Shown here piece after piece: positions 24,070 through 30,786 of a stretch of DNA of 34,213 bases. Both the position numbers and the translations under genes were made by a program. The first letter of the stretch is position 1. Each line of letters begins with the position of its first letter. Below the pieces are notes generated by a model. It ran no database searches. It was not told the origin of the DNA and saw only the letters and a list, made by a program, of their open reading frames with translations. Source of the DNA: JAEVZK01 sp038202925 (GTDB lineage Bacteria > Armatimonadota > Fimbriimonadia > Fimbriimonadales > Fimbriimonadaceae); contig JBBREM010000014.1 in NCBI GenBank assembly GCA_038202925.1, positions 1-34,213 on the forward strand, written 5' to 3'.

Positions 24070-24094
24070 GGCCCGGAGCACCATGCTCCGGGCC
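24070..24094. terminator. Bidirectional hairpin between tricorn and lipoprotein 1
   Basis: A perfect 11-bp stem GGCCCGGAGCA / TGCTCCGGGCC with a three-base loop lies between two convergent stop codons. On the minus strand it is followed by TTCTTCG, on the plus strand by CTCTC, so it may serve both genes. Confidence 0.75.
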
Positions 24095-24115
24095 CTCTCA
24101 ATGTTTGGGCGGAGA

Positions 24116-24574
24116 CTATTCCTTAACCATCACCATGGTCATGGACTTGTCTCCGGCCTTTTTTGTCATGGACAGCTTCGAGCCATCCTCACTAACGTCC
24201 AGCGGTGATGGCGGAGTGCCGTCCCCGTCCGATTTCAGGGCGAGGCTGTTACCGGTCAGGGTCCACTTGCCGGTGTCGTTTTTCTTCATTCCGCTCGTGG
24301 CGTAGGTGCCGTCGGCCTTGACCTCCAGGCGCATGGCTTCTTCTTCCTTCTTGTCGTCCTCTGTCATTCCCGGCACACTGGTGGCAGCGAGGTCCATTTT
24401 CCATGTGCCGGCGACCTTGAATCCGTCCTTGGCATCCTTGTTGGCGATTCCGGGCGTGCCGTTATCGGCGCCCGCGGTTGTTGCCGTAGGCGTGCCGACA
24501 GGGGTGTCTTCCTTCTTTGCGCATGCACACAGAAGTATTGGGAGCAGCGCGAGTGCGAGGCTTAGTTTTTTCAT
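24116..24574 (-). CDS. Lipoprotein 1 of a small paralogous family
   Basis: A 152-residue predicted lipoprotein. The signal MKKLSLALALLPILLCAC carries a lipobox LCA/C. A Thr/Gly/Ala-rich linker leads to a small beta-rich domain: VAGTWKMDLAATSVPGM, a charged KKEEEAMRLEVKADGTYATSG, then GKWTLTGNSLALKS and a final TMVMVKE strand. The pattern (GxW, then KADGTY, then GxW) resembles lipocalin-like domains that measure compound loss or binding, but I know no named function. Lipoprotein 2 (24730-25185) is a clear paralogue. It would sit on the outer face of the inner membrane or on the outer membrane. Confidence 0.75.
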   Translation of the reverse strand: MKKLSLALALLPILLCACAKKEDTPVGTPTATTAGADNGTPGIANKDAKDGFKVAGTWKMDLAATSVPGMTEDDKKEEEAMRLEVKADGTYATSGMKKNDTGKWTLTGNSLALKSDGDGTPPSPLDVSEDGSKLSMTKKAGDKSMTMVMVKE

Positions 24575-24680
24575 TGTTATTCAGTCCGCTCGCGATGCAT
24601 TAGTTGCGCACGTGAAAGTCGGACAAGGTTGAGACGTAGCGGGCTGGCAATCTGTCGCGGGCGCAGCATTCCATCCCGCA

Positions 24681-24705
24681 AAGAAAACGGCAGCTTTCGC
24701 TGCCG
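24681..24705 (-). terminator. Rho-independent terminator after lipoprotein 2
   Basis: On the minus strand CGGCAGC-GAAA-GCTGCCG (7-bp stem, GAAA tetraloop) is followed by TTTTCTT. It is 25 nt past the lipoprotein 2 stop, so the two lipoprotein genes are likely separate transcripts. Confidence 0.88.
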
Positions 24706-24729
24706 CTTGATTGCGGGCCAAACCTGGGG

Positions 24730-25185
24730 TTAAGCCTTGACGAAGACGATCTTGGCGGATTTATCGCCCTGGGTTTGGCTGAAGGTCAGCGTGCTCCCAT
24801 CTTCCGCAACCGAGAAGGTTGGGGGCGCGGCGCCACTTGTGTCGGACTTCATGCTCAGCGTCGTGCCGTCGAGCTTCCAAGTTCCCGTGCCGGGCTTCTT
24901 GGTCCCCGAGACGGCGAAGGTGCCATCGGCCTTGAGCTCCATGCGCATGGCTTCTTCTTCCTTCTTGTTGTCGGCCGTCATGTCCGGAACGCTCGTCGCG
25001 GCGACATCTACCTTCCACATGCCGACGATCTTGTCGTTGGTGAGCGCGCCTCCCGTGGCTGGGGGCGTGGCCGTACCGGTCGTCGCGACCGGCGTCGATC
25101 CGGTGGCTGGCATGGCGTCCTCGGACTTCGAGCATGCGCAGATCACGAGCGGGAGAACGATTAAGCCTAGTGTTAACTTCTTCAT
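24730..25185 (-). CDS. Lipoprotein 2 of a small paralogous family
   Basis: 151 residues from ATG 25185, which has a perfect AGGAGG seven bases upstream, one of the few strong SD sites here; a longer in-frame start has no signal peptide. The lipobox is ICA/C in MKKLTLGLIVLPLVICAC. The mature part has a Thr/Ala/Pro linker, then VGMWKVDVAATSVPDM, KKEEEAMRMELKADGTFAVSG, GTWKLDGTTLSMKS and a closing AKIVFVKA strand, matching lipoprotein 1 throughout the domain. The function is unknown. The nearby terminator and strong SD suggest independent expression. Confidence 0.77.
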   Translation of the reverse strand: MKKLTLGLIVLPLVICACSKSEDAMPATGSTPVATTGTATPPATGGALTNDKIVGMWKVDVAATSVPDMTADNKKEEEAMRMELKADGTFAVSGTKKPGTGTWKLDGTTLSMKSDTSGAAPPTFSVAEDGSTLTFSQTQGDKSAKIVFVKA

Positions 25186-25253
25186 CTGAAAACCTCCTGA
25201 GTCCGCACAGTCTACGCGATGGCGCGAGCATAGGGTTAGATCCACCCCGTTGT

Positions 25254-25288
25254 CTCAAATCTCAGATCTGAAATCTGAGATCCTAAAT
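25254..25288. repeat. Heptad tandem repeat, locus C (CTGAAAT-type)
   Basis: Five in-phase units: CTCAAAT, CTCAGAT, CTGAAAT, CTGAGAT, CCTAAAT. The middle part is also self-complementary (ATCTCAGAT with ATCTGAGAT). It lies just past the 3' end of the histidine-kinase remnant. Confidence 0.85.
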
Positions 25289-25308
25289 GTCCTCTGGGGT
25301 TGAGAATC

Positions 25309-25535
25309 TCAGTGAAGACAGAAGAAGAAGGTGCTGCCGACGCCAACCTGGCTCTCCTAGTAGCCCGAAAATCTTCTCGCAATAAGCCATTGCAATGCCG
25401 ATGCCATTGTCGCGGACAAAAAAAGCTCCATTGGCGTTGCCAACCTCGATCAGGGAGCTGCGGTCTGGGCTCGGATATTTGCATCCGTTCTCCATCAGGT
25501 TCTGAAGCGACGCAAGAAAGGCTAAAGTCCCTCCT
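25309..25535 (-). pseudogene. Histidine kinase ATPase-domain remnant
   Basis: Minus-strand translation shows LQNLMENGCKYPSPDR (N box), then FFVRDNGIGI (G1 box) and YCEKIFGL, the order found in HATPase domains of phytochrome-type sensor kinases. Then the frame changes and the sequence resumes as ESQVGVGSTFFFCL before TGA at 25309-25311, which is the usual kinase C-terminus (ESEPGxGSTFFFTLP). The G2 box between them (GTGIGL and the helix after it) is gone, as is everything upstream of the N box. It is therefore a decayed fragment with an internal deletion, wedged between lipoprotein 2 and the hydroxylase gene. It cannot be a working kinase. Confidence 0.75.
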
Positions 25536-25548
25536 TTTCTCCGCGCGG

Positions 25549-26499
25549 CTAGACACCGCGCCGCAGAAATACGCGCGCCAGAAAGCGCTCGAAAGTGCGG
25601 GATGCCTTATACAGCTTGGACTGCCAGCGGTCGAATTGCGATACGGGCCAGAGCGGCTTCTTGAGCGCCGCGTCGTGGTAATTCACCTCAGCACCGTCAA
25701 GCGGCAAGCGCTCCGGCCGGCGGTGGGTGCGGAATACGTGATCCCAAAGAGCAACTCCCCAAAATCCTACGATCGCGAGGTTCGACGTGGGACGCCAGTG
25801 ATGCATGAGGTGGAAGCTGTACATGCGCTTGAACACCTTGCCCGACCAAGGCCGCTCCATCATGGGTTGCCAGAAGCGCTCGTAGGGCAGATGCAGAATC
25901 GCGTGCCATACCTCGTATGCGACCAAATAGACGGTGACGGTGAGGATGAGGGAGATGAGCACCGGGTGCGCGGGGAAGATGAATTTGAGCGGCAGGCCCA
26001 GCAGAATCATAAAGATCGCGACAAAAATCGGCATCGACCACAGAGGGAACATCATCGATTCCTCCTGATGGTCCTCTTCGATCGGAAACTCGCTGGTAAC
26101 GGGAACGAGCTTTCCAGGATCGTGCGGCGTCACCGGCGCTTTTACGTAGGTGAGGCCGTGATGGGTGCTATGGGCTCGGTGCATGGACGACATAAATGGC
26201 AGCACCGCCGAGTGCAGCAAATATCGGTGGTAGAAGTATTCAAACAGGCTAATGGGAACGCCCAGAAGAAACGTCCATGCTAGGATTTTCCAGGGTTGGG
26301 CCGCCTCGAAATAGAAGACGCTCGGGAGGAACAGGGCGAAAATCCCTAGGATGGCGGCGAGTTGAATGCCGATCGCGAGGAAGAAGCGCGTAAAAGGCAC
26401 GCGATGTTCGTGAGGAGTGGATTCTTGGGTCAAAACGTATCCAGGAGCGCCAGCCGGCCAAAAAGAAGTTTCCAGCGTTTTGAGTTCGGGAGGGTCCAC
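25549..26499 (-). CDS. Membrane fatty acid hydroxylase / sterol desaturase family protein
   Basis: A 316-residue integral membrane protein with the di-iron histidine boxes of the superfamily: YHRYLLHS, MHRAHSTHH, EVWHAILH and FHLMHHW. Four or more hydrophobic segments surround them (for example LAIGIQLAAILGIFALFLP and PIFVAIFMILLGLPLKFIF). Members use O2 and a di-iron centre to hydroxylate or desaturate lipids, sterols or carotenoids; the substrate is not predictable. GTG 26499 is weakly supported; AAGAG ends one base before it. A polar insert between the second and third boxes (VTPHDPGKLVPVTSEFPIEE) is longer than usual. The C-terminus is basic. The 129-nt gap to the divergent sugar dehydrogenase holds a TTGACC/GGTCAA dyad. 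Confidence 0.85.
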   Translation of the reverse strand: MDPPELKTLETSFWPAGAPGYVLTQESTPHEHRVPFTRFFLAIGIQLAAILGIFALFLPSVFYFEAAQPWKILAWTFLLGVPISLFEYFYHRYLLHSAVLPFMSSMHRAHSTHHGLTYVKAPVTPHDPGKLVPVTSEFPIEEDHQEESMMFPLWSMPIFVAIFMILLGLPLKFIFPAHPVLISLILTVTVYLVAYEVWHAILHLPYERFWQPMMERPWSGKVFKRMYSFHLMHHWRPTSNLAIVGFWGVALWDHVFRTHRRPERLPLDGAEVNYHDAALKKPLWPVSQFDRWQSKLYKASRTFERFLARVFLRRGV

Positions 26500-26537
26500 C
26501 TCTTAAGACGGAACCCATGTCCCGCCTGTTTCAGAAG

Positions 26538-26559
26538 TTGACCACATTAGTGGGGTCAA
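26538..26559. promoter_or_regulatory. Operator-like dyad in a divergent promoter region
   Basis: TTGACCAC-ATTA-GTGGGGTCAA is an imperfect inverted repeat (TTGACC with GGTCAA, AC with GT, two extra G). It lies between two divergent genes. It may be a regulator site or chance. Confidence 0.3.
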
Positions 26560-26627
26560 TGCACTTCTTGGTGTGCGCCGATTGACCGTCTGCTACTTGA
26601 AGCAGGTTCTGGGGTAGCTTCGATCCT

Positions 26628-27809
26628 GTGATAAAGCGTTTCGCCGCATTGGCTCTGGGTTTGCTTGTGGTTGGATGCAGCGGAGGCGGCGGAGGTTCGG
26701 CAGCGCCACCCTCCATCACGCTCGTCCGGCAGACCCTCGCGACCGGCTTGTCGGCACCGATGCAGTACGTCGCCAATGATGCGAACTCGCACCTCGCCTA
26801 CGTGCTTGAGCGCGCGGGCAGAATTCGGGTTTTGGTCGACGACGTTTTGCAGGTAGCCCCCGTGCTCGATATTTCCGCCGCGGTCATCACACCGGGCGAG
26901 TGCGGGTTGCAAGGTATGACCCTCGCTCCGGACTTTGCCACCAGCCATCAGTTTTTTCTCCAGTACACCACCGGCGAGAACGCCGGCTTCCATACGCGAG
27001 TGAGTCGCTTCACCATGGCCGCCGATGGGCTCACGGCGTCAAGCGCGGCAACGCCCATCTGCTACATCGATCAGCCCAACGACACCCACAAAGGGGGCAC
27101 CATCCACTTTCGAGATGGCCACCTTTACATGGCACTTGGCGACGGGCGCAACCCGATCGACTCGGGAGCCGAGGCTCAAGACCCGCTCTCCTTGCTCGGC
27201 AAAGTGCTGCGGATCGATACGTCCGGTGACGACTTCCCCGCCGATCCCGACAACAACTACGCGGTGCCGGCCGACAACCCCTTTGTGGGCACCGCGGGGG
27301 TGCGGGGCGAGATTTGGGATTTCGGACTTCGAAACCCATTCCGTTGGTCGGTCGACTCTCAGACCGGGGCTTTCTTGATCGCCGATGTCGGTGAAAGCTC
27401 CTACGAAGAGGTCAACTACGAGCCCTCGAACGCCGGTGGACGCAACTACGGATGGCGATTGCGCGAGGGCTTTCATCCCTCGGGCCTGCCGGGGCTCACT
27501 TATCCGATTGCGTTCACCAACCCTTACTTTGAATATTCACACGCGGTCGGCAGCGCTGTCGTGGGCGGATTCGTTGTGCGAAGCGCTGGCCTGGGCGTGA
27601 CCGGGCGGTATTTGGTGGCCGACTACATCAGCAATCACCTGTGGGCGATGCCCGTCGGTCCTGCTGTCTCGAATATCGGCGAAGCCACCGACATTCTGGT
27701 CTCCGGGGGGTGGAACGGGATCGTATCGCTCGACCCCGACTCGAACGGACAGCCGGTGGTCACCGAACTTAATGCGGGCCGAGTTTCCCGCATTGAGCCG
27801 GCGCCTTAA
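26628..27809 (+). CDS. PQQ-dependent sugar dehydrogenase-like lipoprotein
   Basis: A 393-residue six-bladed propeller of the glucose/sorbosone dehydrogenase family. It starts with a lipoprotein signal (MIKRFAALALGLLVVGC, lipobox VVG/C) and a Gly-rich spacer. Family motifs: CGLQGMTLAPDF, HKGGTIHF, LYMALGDG, LRNPFRWSVD, DVGESSYEEVNY and GRNYGWR. PQQ-dependent relatives oxidise aldose sugars and pass electrons to the respiratory chain; homologues without PQQ use exist, so catalysis is not certain. It should be tethered outside the cytoplasmic membrane. GTG 26628 is chosen because it opens the signal peptide. No PQQ biosynthesis gene is in the window. Confidence 0.88.
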   Translation: MIKRFAALALGLLVVGCSGGGGGSAAPPSITLVRQTLATGLSAPMQYVANDANSHLAYVLERAGRIRVLVDDVLQVAPVLDISAAVITPGECGLQGMTLAPDFATSHQFFLQYTTGENAGFHTRVSRFTMAADGLTASSAATPICYIDQPNDTHKGGTIHFRDGHLYMALGDGRNPIDSGAEAQDPLSLLGKVLRIDTSGDDFPADPDNNYAVPADNPFVGTAGVRGEIWDFGLRNPFRWSVDSQTGAFLIADVGESSYEEVNYEPSNAGGRNYGWRLREGFHPSGLPGLTYPIAFTNPYFEYSHAVGSAVVGGFVVRSAGLGVTGRYLVADYISNHLWAMPVGPAVSNIGEATDILVSGGWNGIVSLDPDSNGQPVVTELNAGRVSRIEPAP

Positions 27810-27820
27810 CCCGGGATAGC

Positions 27821-27852
27821 AAAAAGAGCCCGGCCATAGAGATCGCCGGCTC
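27821..27852 (-). terminator. Rho-independent terminator after nusG
   Basis: On the minus strand GAGCCGGC ... GCCGGGCTC (8 bp with one bulged base) is followed by TTTTTG. It lies 19 nt past the nusG stop and shows that no ribosomal-protein gene follows nusG here. A second small hairpin, CACGGG/CCCGTG (27852-27870), directly abuts the stop codon. Confidence 0.82.
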
Positions 27853-27870
27853 ACGGGCGGGCCACCCGTG

Positions 27871-28398
27871 CTACAGCTTTTCGACCTGCGAGAAGTCGAG
27901 CTCTACGGGAGTGTCGCGGCCGAAGATATTGATGAGCACCTTCAGCTTTTCTTTGTCGCCGTTGACTTCCTCGATCTTTCCGGTGAAGTCGCTGAATGGC
28001 CCTTCCACCACGCGGACCGCGTCGCCCACGCTCCACGAGACCTTCGGCGCTTCCTTGGAAGCTTCGAGGTTGGTCATGATGCGCCGCACCTCGTATTCTT
28101 CGAGCGGAACCGGCTTGTTGCCGCTCTGCACGAATCCCGTCACGCCACTGGTCGATTTCACCAGTTTGTAGGTGTCGTCGGTCATCTGCATCTGAACGAG
28201 AATGTAGCCGGGAAAGACCTTGCGATCCATCTCGTATCGCTTGCCGTTGCGCGTTTGCAGCTCTTTCTCGGTTGGGATCAGGATCTCGTAAATGTCGTAT
28301 CCCCAATACCCTTCGACCTGGGCGCGTCGAGTGAGAACCTCTTTGACCTTGTTCTCGTGCCCGGCGATGGTGTGAACGGCAAACCAGCTTTTCGGCAT
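27871..28398 (-). CDS. nusG: Transcription termination/antitermination protein NusG
   Basis: 175 residues from ATG 28398. The NGN domain has KSWFAVHTIAGHENKVKEVL, EILIPTEKELQ and the conserved VFPGYILVQM, followed by VTGFVQSGNKPVPL. The C-terminal KOW domain has VGDAVRVVEGPFSDFTGKIEEVN and ends VELDFSQVEKL. NusG binds RNA polymerase and the ribosome or Rho. GGGGAGAG lies upstream of the ATG. The ATG overlaps the secE stop codon in TGATG, so the two are translationally coupled. A terminator follows immediately. Confidence 0.96.
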   Translation of the reverse strand: MPKSWFAVHTIAGHENKVKEVLTRRAQVEGYWGYDIYEILIPTEKELQTRNGKRYEMDRKVFPGYILVQMQMTDDTYKLVKSTSGVTGFVQSGNKPVPLEEYEVRRIMTNLEASKEAPKVSWSVGDAVRVVEGPFSDFTGKIEEVNGDKEKLKVLINIFGRDTPVELDFSQVEKL

Positions 28399-28646
28399 CA
28401 GACTCTCCCCGTTGTGATCAGAGTCACAAGGGTATCGGCCACCCAGCCCATGCCGGTGAGCGCGAGCGCCACCACGACCACGAGCGAAACCACCACTCCG
28501 GTAAGGCGATTGGTCTCCTTCTTGGTGGGCCAATTCACCTTCTTCATCTCGCGCTTGACGTCGGACAAAAAGCCCTTGAATCCGCGCTTCATCTTAGGGG
28601 TCGCAATGCTAGTCGGCCCTTTAGGGGTGTTAGTCGTATCGCTCAT
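28398..28646 (-). CDS. secE: Preprotein translocase subunit SecE
   Basis: 82 residues from ATG 28646; a longer open frame upstream lacks homology to the family. A polar N-terminus (MSDTTNTPKGP) is followed by the amphipathic FLSDVKREMKKVNWPTKKET, the SecE signature with VxWP, and one C-terminal membrane helix (TGVVVSLVVVVALALTGMGWV). SecE clamps SecY in the SecYEG channel. It overlaps nusG by one base. A TAGAAT box on the minus strand (28688-28693) could start a leader of about 35 nt. The usual upstream rpmG and tRNA-Trp are absent; a divergent PadR gene lies there instead. Confidence 0.93.
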   Translation of the reverse strand: MSDTTNTPKGPTSIATPKMKRGFKGFLSDVKREMKKVNWPTKKETNRLTGVVVSLVVVVALALTGMGWVADTLVTLITTGRV

Positions 28647-28789
28647 TGACGTAGTGATCCGTCGGAGAATTCCGGGGGGACTACCCCATTCTACCTTGAG
28701 AAACGGCGGAATGGACGGAAGTCTCGCTGTGCGCGGCTTCCAAGATGCAACGGAATCGCACAAAAGAAGCGCAAAAGTTGCGGCAAGCA

Positions 28790-28818
28790 TTGACCACAAC
28801 ATATTCACGCGCTACAGT
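28790..28818 (+). promoter_or_regulatory. Sigma-70-type promoter of the PadR gene
   Basis: TTGACC (28790-28795), a 17-nt spacer and TACAGT (28813-28818). It predicts a start near 28825 and a leader of about 50 nt. The region is shared with the divergent secE promoter. Confidence 0.6.
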
Positions 28819-28873
28819 AGCCTGTCGGGGAGAAATATAGGGCGCGGCACATTATGTTGTCGCTTTGAATTTG

Positions 28874-29479
28874 ATGATGGGAAACGCTGGTCCATATAGC
28901 GAACTTGAGTATCTGATCCTTGCCATGGTGGGCGAATCCGTTAATAGCGGCTACGCCATGCGAAAGGAAATGAACCGCATGCGCGGAGGGAGATGGAGCG
29001 CGGAGAGCGGCTCGGTCTACCGCGTCCTTCGCCGTCTCGAGCGAGACGGTCTTGTTTGGGAAGCGCGCAAAGTCGGCGTGCCCAACCGTGAGCGCACCGA
29101 ATACGAATTGACGACTCAGGGCGAGGCGACCCTTCATAGCTGGCTGACCTTCCCGCCCGACCGCTCGGAAATGGCCTTTCTCATCGACCCGCTTCGCACG
29201 CGCTGCTATTTCCTGTTTCGACTCAAGCCGGCCGAGCAGATCCGCGTGGTGAAGACTTGGCTGCAGGAAAGCAAGATGTTTATTCAGGACCTGCAGCGAG
29301 ATGTGGACCTCATCGCCACGCGGGACGCCTCCGGGCCGCAGGTGGTTGCGTACCAGAATCTGCTGCACCTGGGCCAAGCTCGGCACGAGTGGCTGAAGAA
29401 GCTGCTCAACACGATCCGGCAGGCCACGGGCGCGCCGGTCGCGATCGTGGCTGAAGAAGAAGTTCTCGTTACGGCGTAG
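28874..29479 (+). CDS. PadR-family transcriptional regulator
   Basis: About 201 residues from ATG 28874 (a second ATG follows directly; an upstream TTG at 28865 is less likely). The N-terminal winged helix matches PadR: YSELEYLILAMVGE, SGYAMRKEM, then SGSVYRVLRRLERDGLV and the wing with RTEYELTTQGEATL. The C-terminal half is helical and likely dimerises, as in the Vir/PadR-C type. These regulators repress genes for efflux or stress in response to small molecules. The target is not evident; neither neighbour is a transporter. It is divergent from secE-nusG, so it may bind its own promoter region there. Confidence 0.88.
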   Translation: MMGNAGPYSELEYLILAMVGESVNSGYAMRKEMNRMRGGRWSAESGSVYRVLRRLERDGLVWEARKVGVPNRERTEYELTTQGEATLHSWLTFPPDRSEMAFLIDPLRTRCYFLFRLKPAEQIRVVKTWLQESKMFIQDLQRDVDLIATRDASGPQVVAYQNLLHLGQARHEWLKKLLNTIRQATGAPVAIVAEEEVLVTA

Positions 29480-29498
29480 GTGCGTCGCACTGGATAAT
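29469..29498 (+). promoter_or_regulatory. Leaderless-type promoter at GTG 29505
   Basis: TTACGG (29469-29474), an 18-nt spacer, GATAAT (29493-29498), then six bases to GTG 29505. The predicted first transcribed base is the G of the start codon. The -35 overlaps the end of the PadR gene. Confidence 0.6.
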
Positions 29499-29504
29499 AG
29501 GGCC

Positions 29505-30134
29505 GTGCAGTCCCAGCAAGAAGGCAGCCGCCGTTCCCCGTGGATCGGTCCCGTAGCGTTCATGCTGCTTGCCGGCGCACTCTGCTCGGGCTACTATCTT
29601 CTCGCAAGGAATCATCGGGACGAGGTTCGGCTTGAGCGCGCCCCCGGCGTCAAATTCGGCGACCCTCGGCGGAGCGTAAAACGAGCCATCGACCCGGGCG
29701 CAACGGCGATTCTCCGAGTGCCCACGCAGACGACGCTACGGGCCATCGACAATCTCCCCCGGCCCGGCCAACTGCCGTCCGACATCCGTCTTGCTCCGTT
29801 CGAGACGACCATCTGGCGTTTTCGCGCGAAGCTCACGGAGGTCACGGTGAGCGAGGACAACGACTTCTACATCATCGTTGAGTCAGACGGGATTCGTTCG
29901 TGCATCGAGATTCCCGACCCGGCAAACTGTGAAGGCTCGCCTTTCCTCAGCGAAATTAGGGCCGCGCGCCAAGATATCGCGGCTCGCTATCAGCCTGGTT
30001 ACCTGAATACCCCGATTGACCGCGAAGCCGAAGTGACTGGTGTGGGCTTCTACGGAACGGTCACGGCGCTCAAAGGGATGAAAGCGCCGAACCGAGCCCG
30101 GCTCTTCCCGGTCCTCAAGATCGACTGGAAGTGA
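29505..30134 (+). CDS. Membrane-anchored exported protein of unknown function
   Basis: A 209-residue protein with an uncleaved-looking N-terminal helix (IGPVAFMLLAGALCSGYYLLA) after a short polar start. The exported domain has TTIWRFRAKLTEVTVSEDNDFYIIV, EIPDPANCEGSPF, an IRAARQDI helix and VTGVGFYGTV, ending in APNRARLFPVLKIDW. The arrangement (DxDFHIV, EIPxPxC, ITGVGFFD, APNGIELHPVLxI in relatives) is one I recognise from small secreted proteins in several soil phyla, without a named function. Asn replaces His in the first motif and the last motif has drifted. A leaderless promoter precedes GTG 29505. The next gene, a lipoprotein, starts 37 nt downstream. Confidence 0.7.
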   Translation: MQSQQEGSRRSPWIGPVAFMLLAGALCSGYYLLARNHRDEVRLERAPGVKFGDPRRSVKRAIDPGATAILRVPTQTTLRAIDNLPRPGQLPSDIRLAPFETTIWRFRAKLTEVTVSEDNDFYIIVESDGIRSCIEIPDPANCEGSPFLSEIRAARQDIAARYQPGYLNTPIDREAEVTGVGFYGTVTALKGMKAPNRARLFPVLKIDWK

Positions 30135-30170
30135 CAAACTGGTTCGCCGCCGCGTGGTTTACTAGGCATT

Positions 30171-30707
30171 GTGAAAAGCTTGGCCGCCCTCCTAGTTCTT
30201 GCCCTGCTATGCGCAGGTTGCGCCAGCCCGACGGAGCAGGCGAGCGCGCCACTTGTCAAATCTCCTGCGCCTGCGCCTTCGATCCTGACGGTGCCTCAAC
30301 TTCCCTCAACTCCCGCGACTGGGGATGATCTCAAGGTCGTCGGCCACTGGCATTACGATCCAGCAAGCCTCAATCTTAAGCTCGACCCGAAGTTGGAGGA
30401 GCGGATCAAGAAATCGAAGCCGGGAGGACAAGCCGCCGTCGACAAGCTACTCAAGAGCTTCGCCGCCAACCTAGCCCGGTTCAAGCTGGATTTCGGCCCG
30501 AACAAGGATTTCTTCATCGCGGTTCCCGGCTCGGACAAGAAGCTTCACGGCAAGTGGATTCTGAAGGGAGTTCGGCTCACGGTTGTAATGGACAACCCGC
30601 AGCAGCCAACGCCCGAGATGGAGCTCGATCCCAGTGGGAAGCGCATCCACACGCGATACGACCAGCCAAACTTCGGGCTCGGAACGATCGACCTTGTCAG
30701 GAGCTAG
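30171..30707 (+). CDS. Lipoprotein 3, distantly related to lipoproteins 1 and 2
   Basis: A 178-residue predicted lipoprotein. The signal MKSLAALLVLALLCAGC has lipobox CAG/C, then a Pro/Ala/Ser linker. The domain begins KVVGHWHYDPASLNLKLDP and has a charged helix (EERIKKSKPGGQAAVDKLL), then FKLDFGPNKDFFIAVPGS, HGKWILKGVRLTVVMD and a short final strand. The order GxW, helix, strand, GKW, strand parallels lipoproteins 1 and 2 with a longer helix, so it may be a distant member of the same group. The function is unknown. GTG 30171 has a TTTACT box seven bases upstream and no SD site. Confidence 0.72.
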   Translation: MKSLAALLVLALLCAGCASPTEQASAPLVKSPAPAPSILTVPQLPSTPATGDDLKVVGHWHYDPASLNLKLDPKLEERIKKSKPGGQAAVDKLLKSFAANLARFKLDFGPNKDFFIAVPGSDKKLHGKWILKGVRLTVVMDNPQQPTPEMELDPSGKRIHTRYDQPNFGLGTIDLVRS

Positions 30708-30786
30708 CCTTCGTTGCGGAAAAGTCGCCCCAATGTCCAGAAACCGAAATTGAGAGACGATTCGACTGTATTCTGTAGGTTCCCCG

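Noticed and set aside
25300..26283. 327-codon plus-strand frame opposite the hydroxylase gene
   Set aside because: Antisense of a clear membrane enzyme with histidine boxes; translation is Arg/His-rich without motifs.
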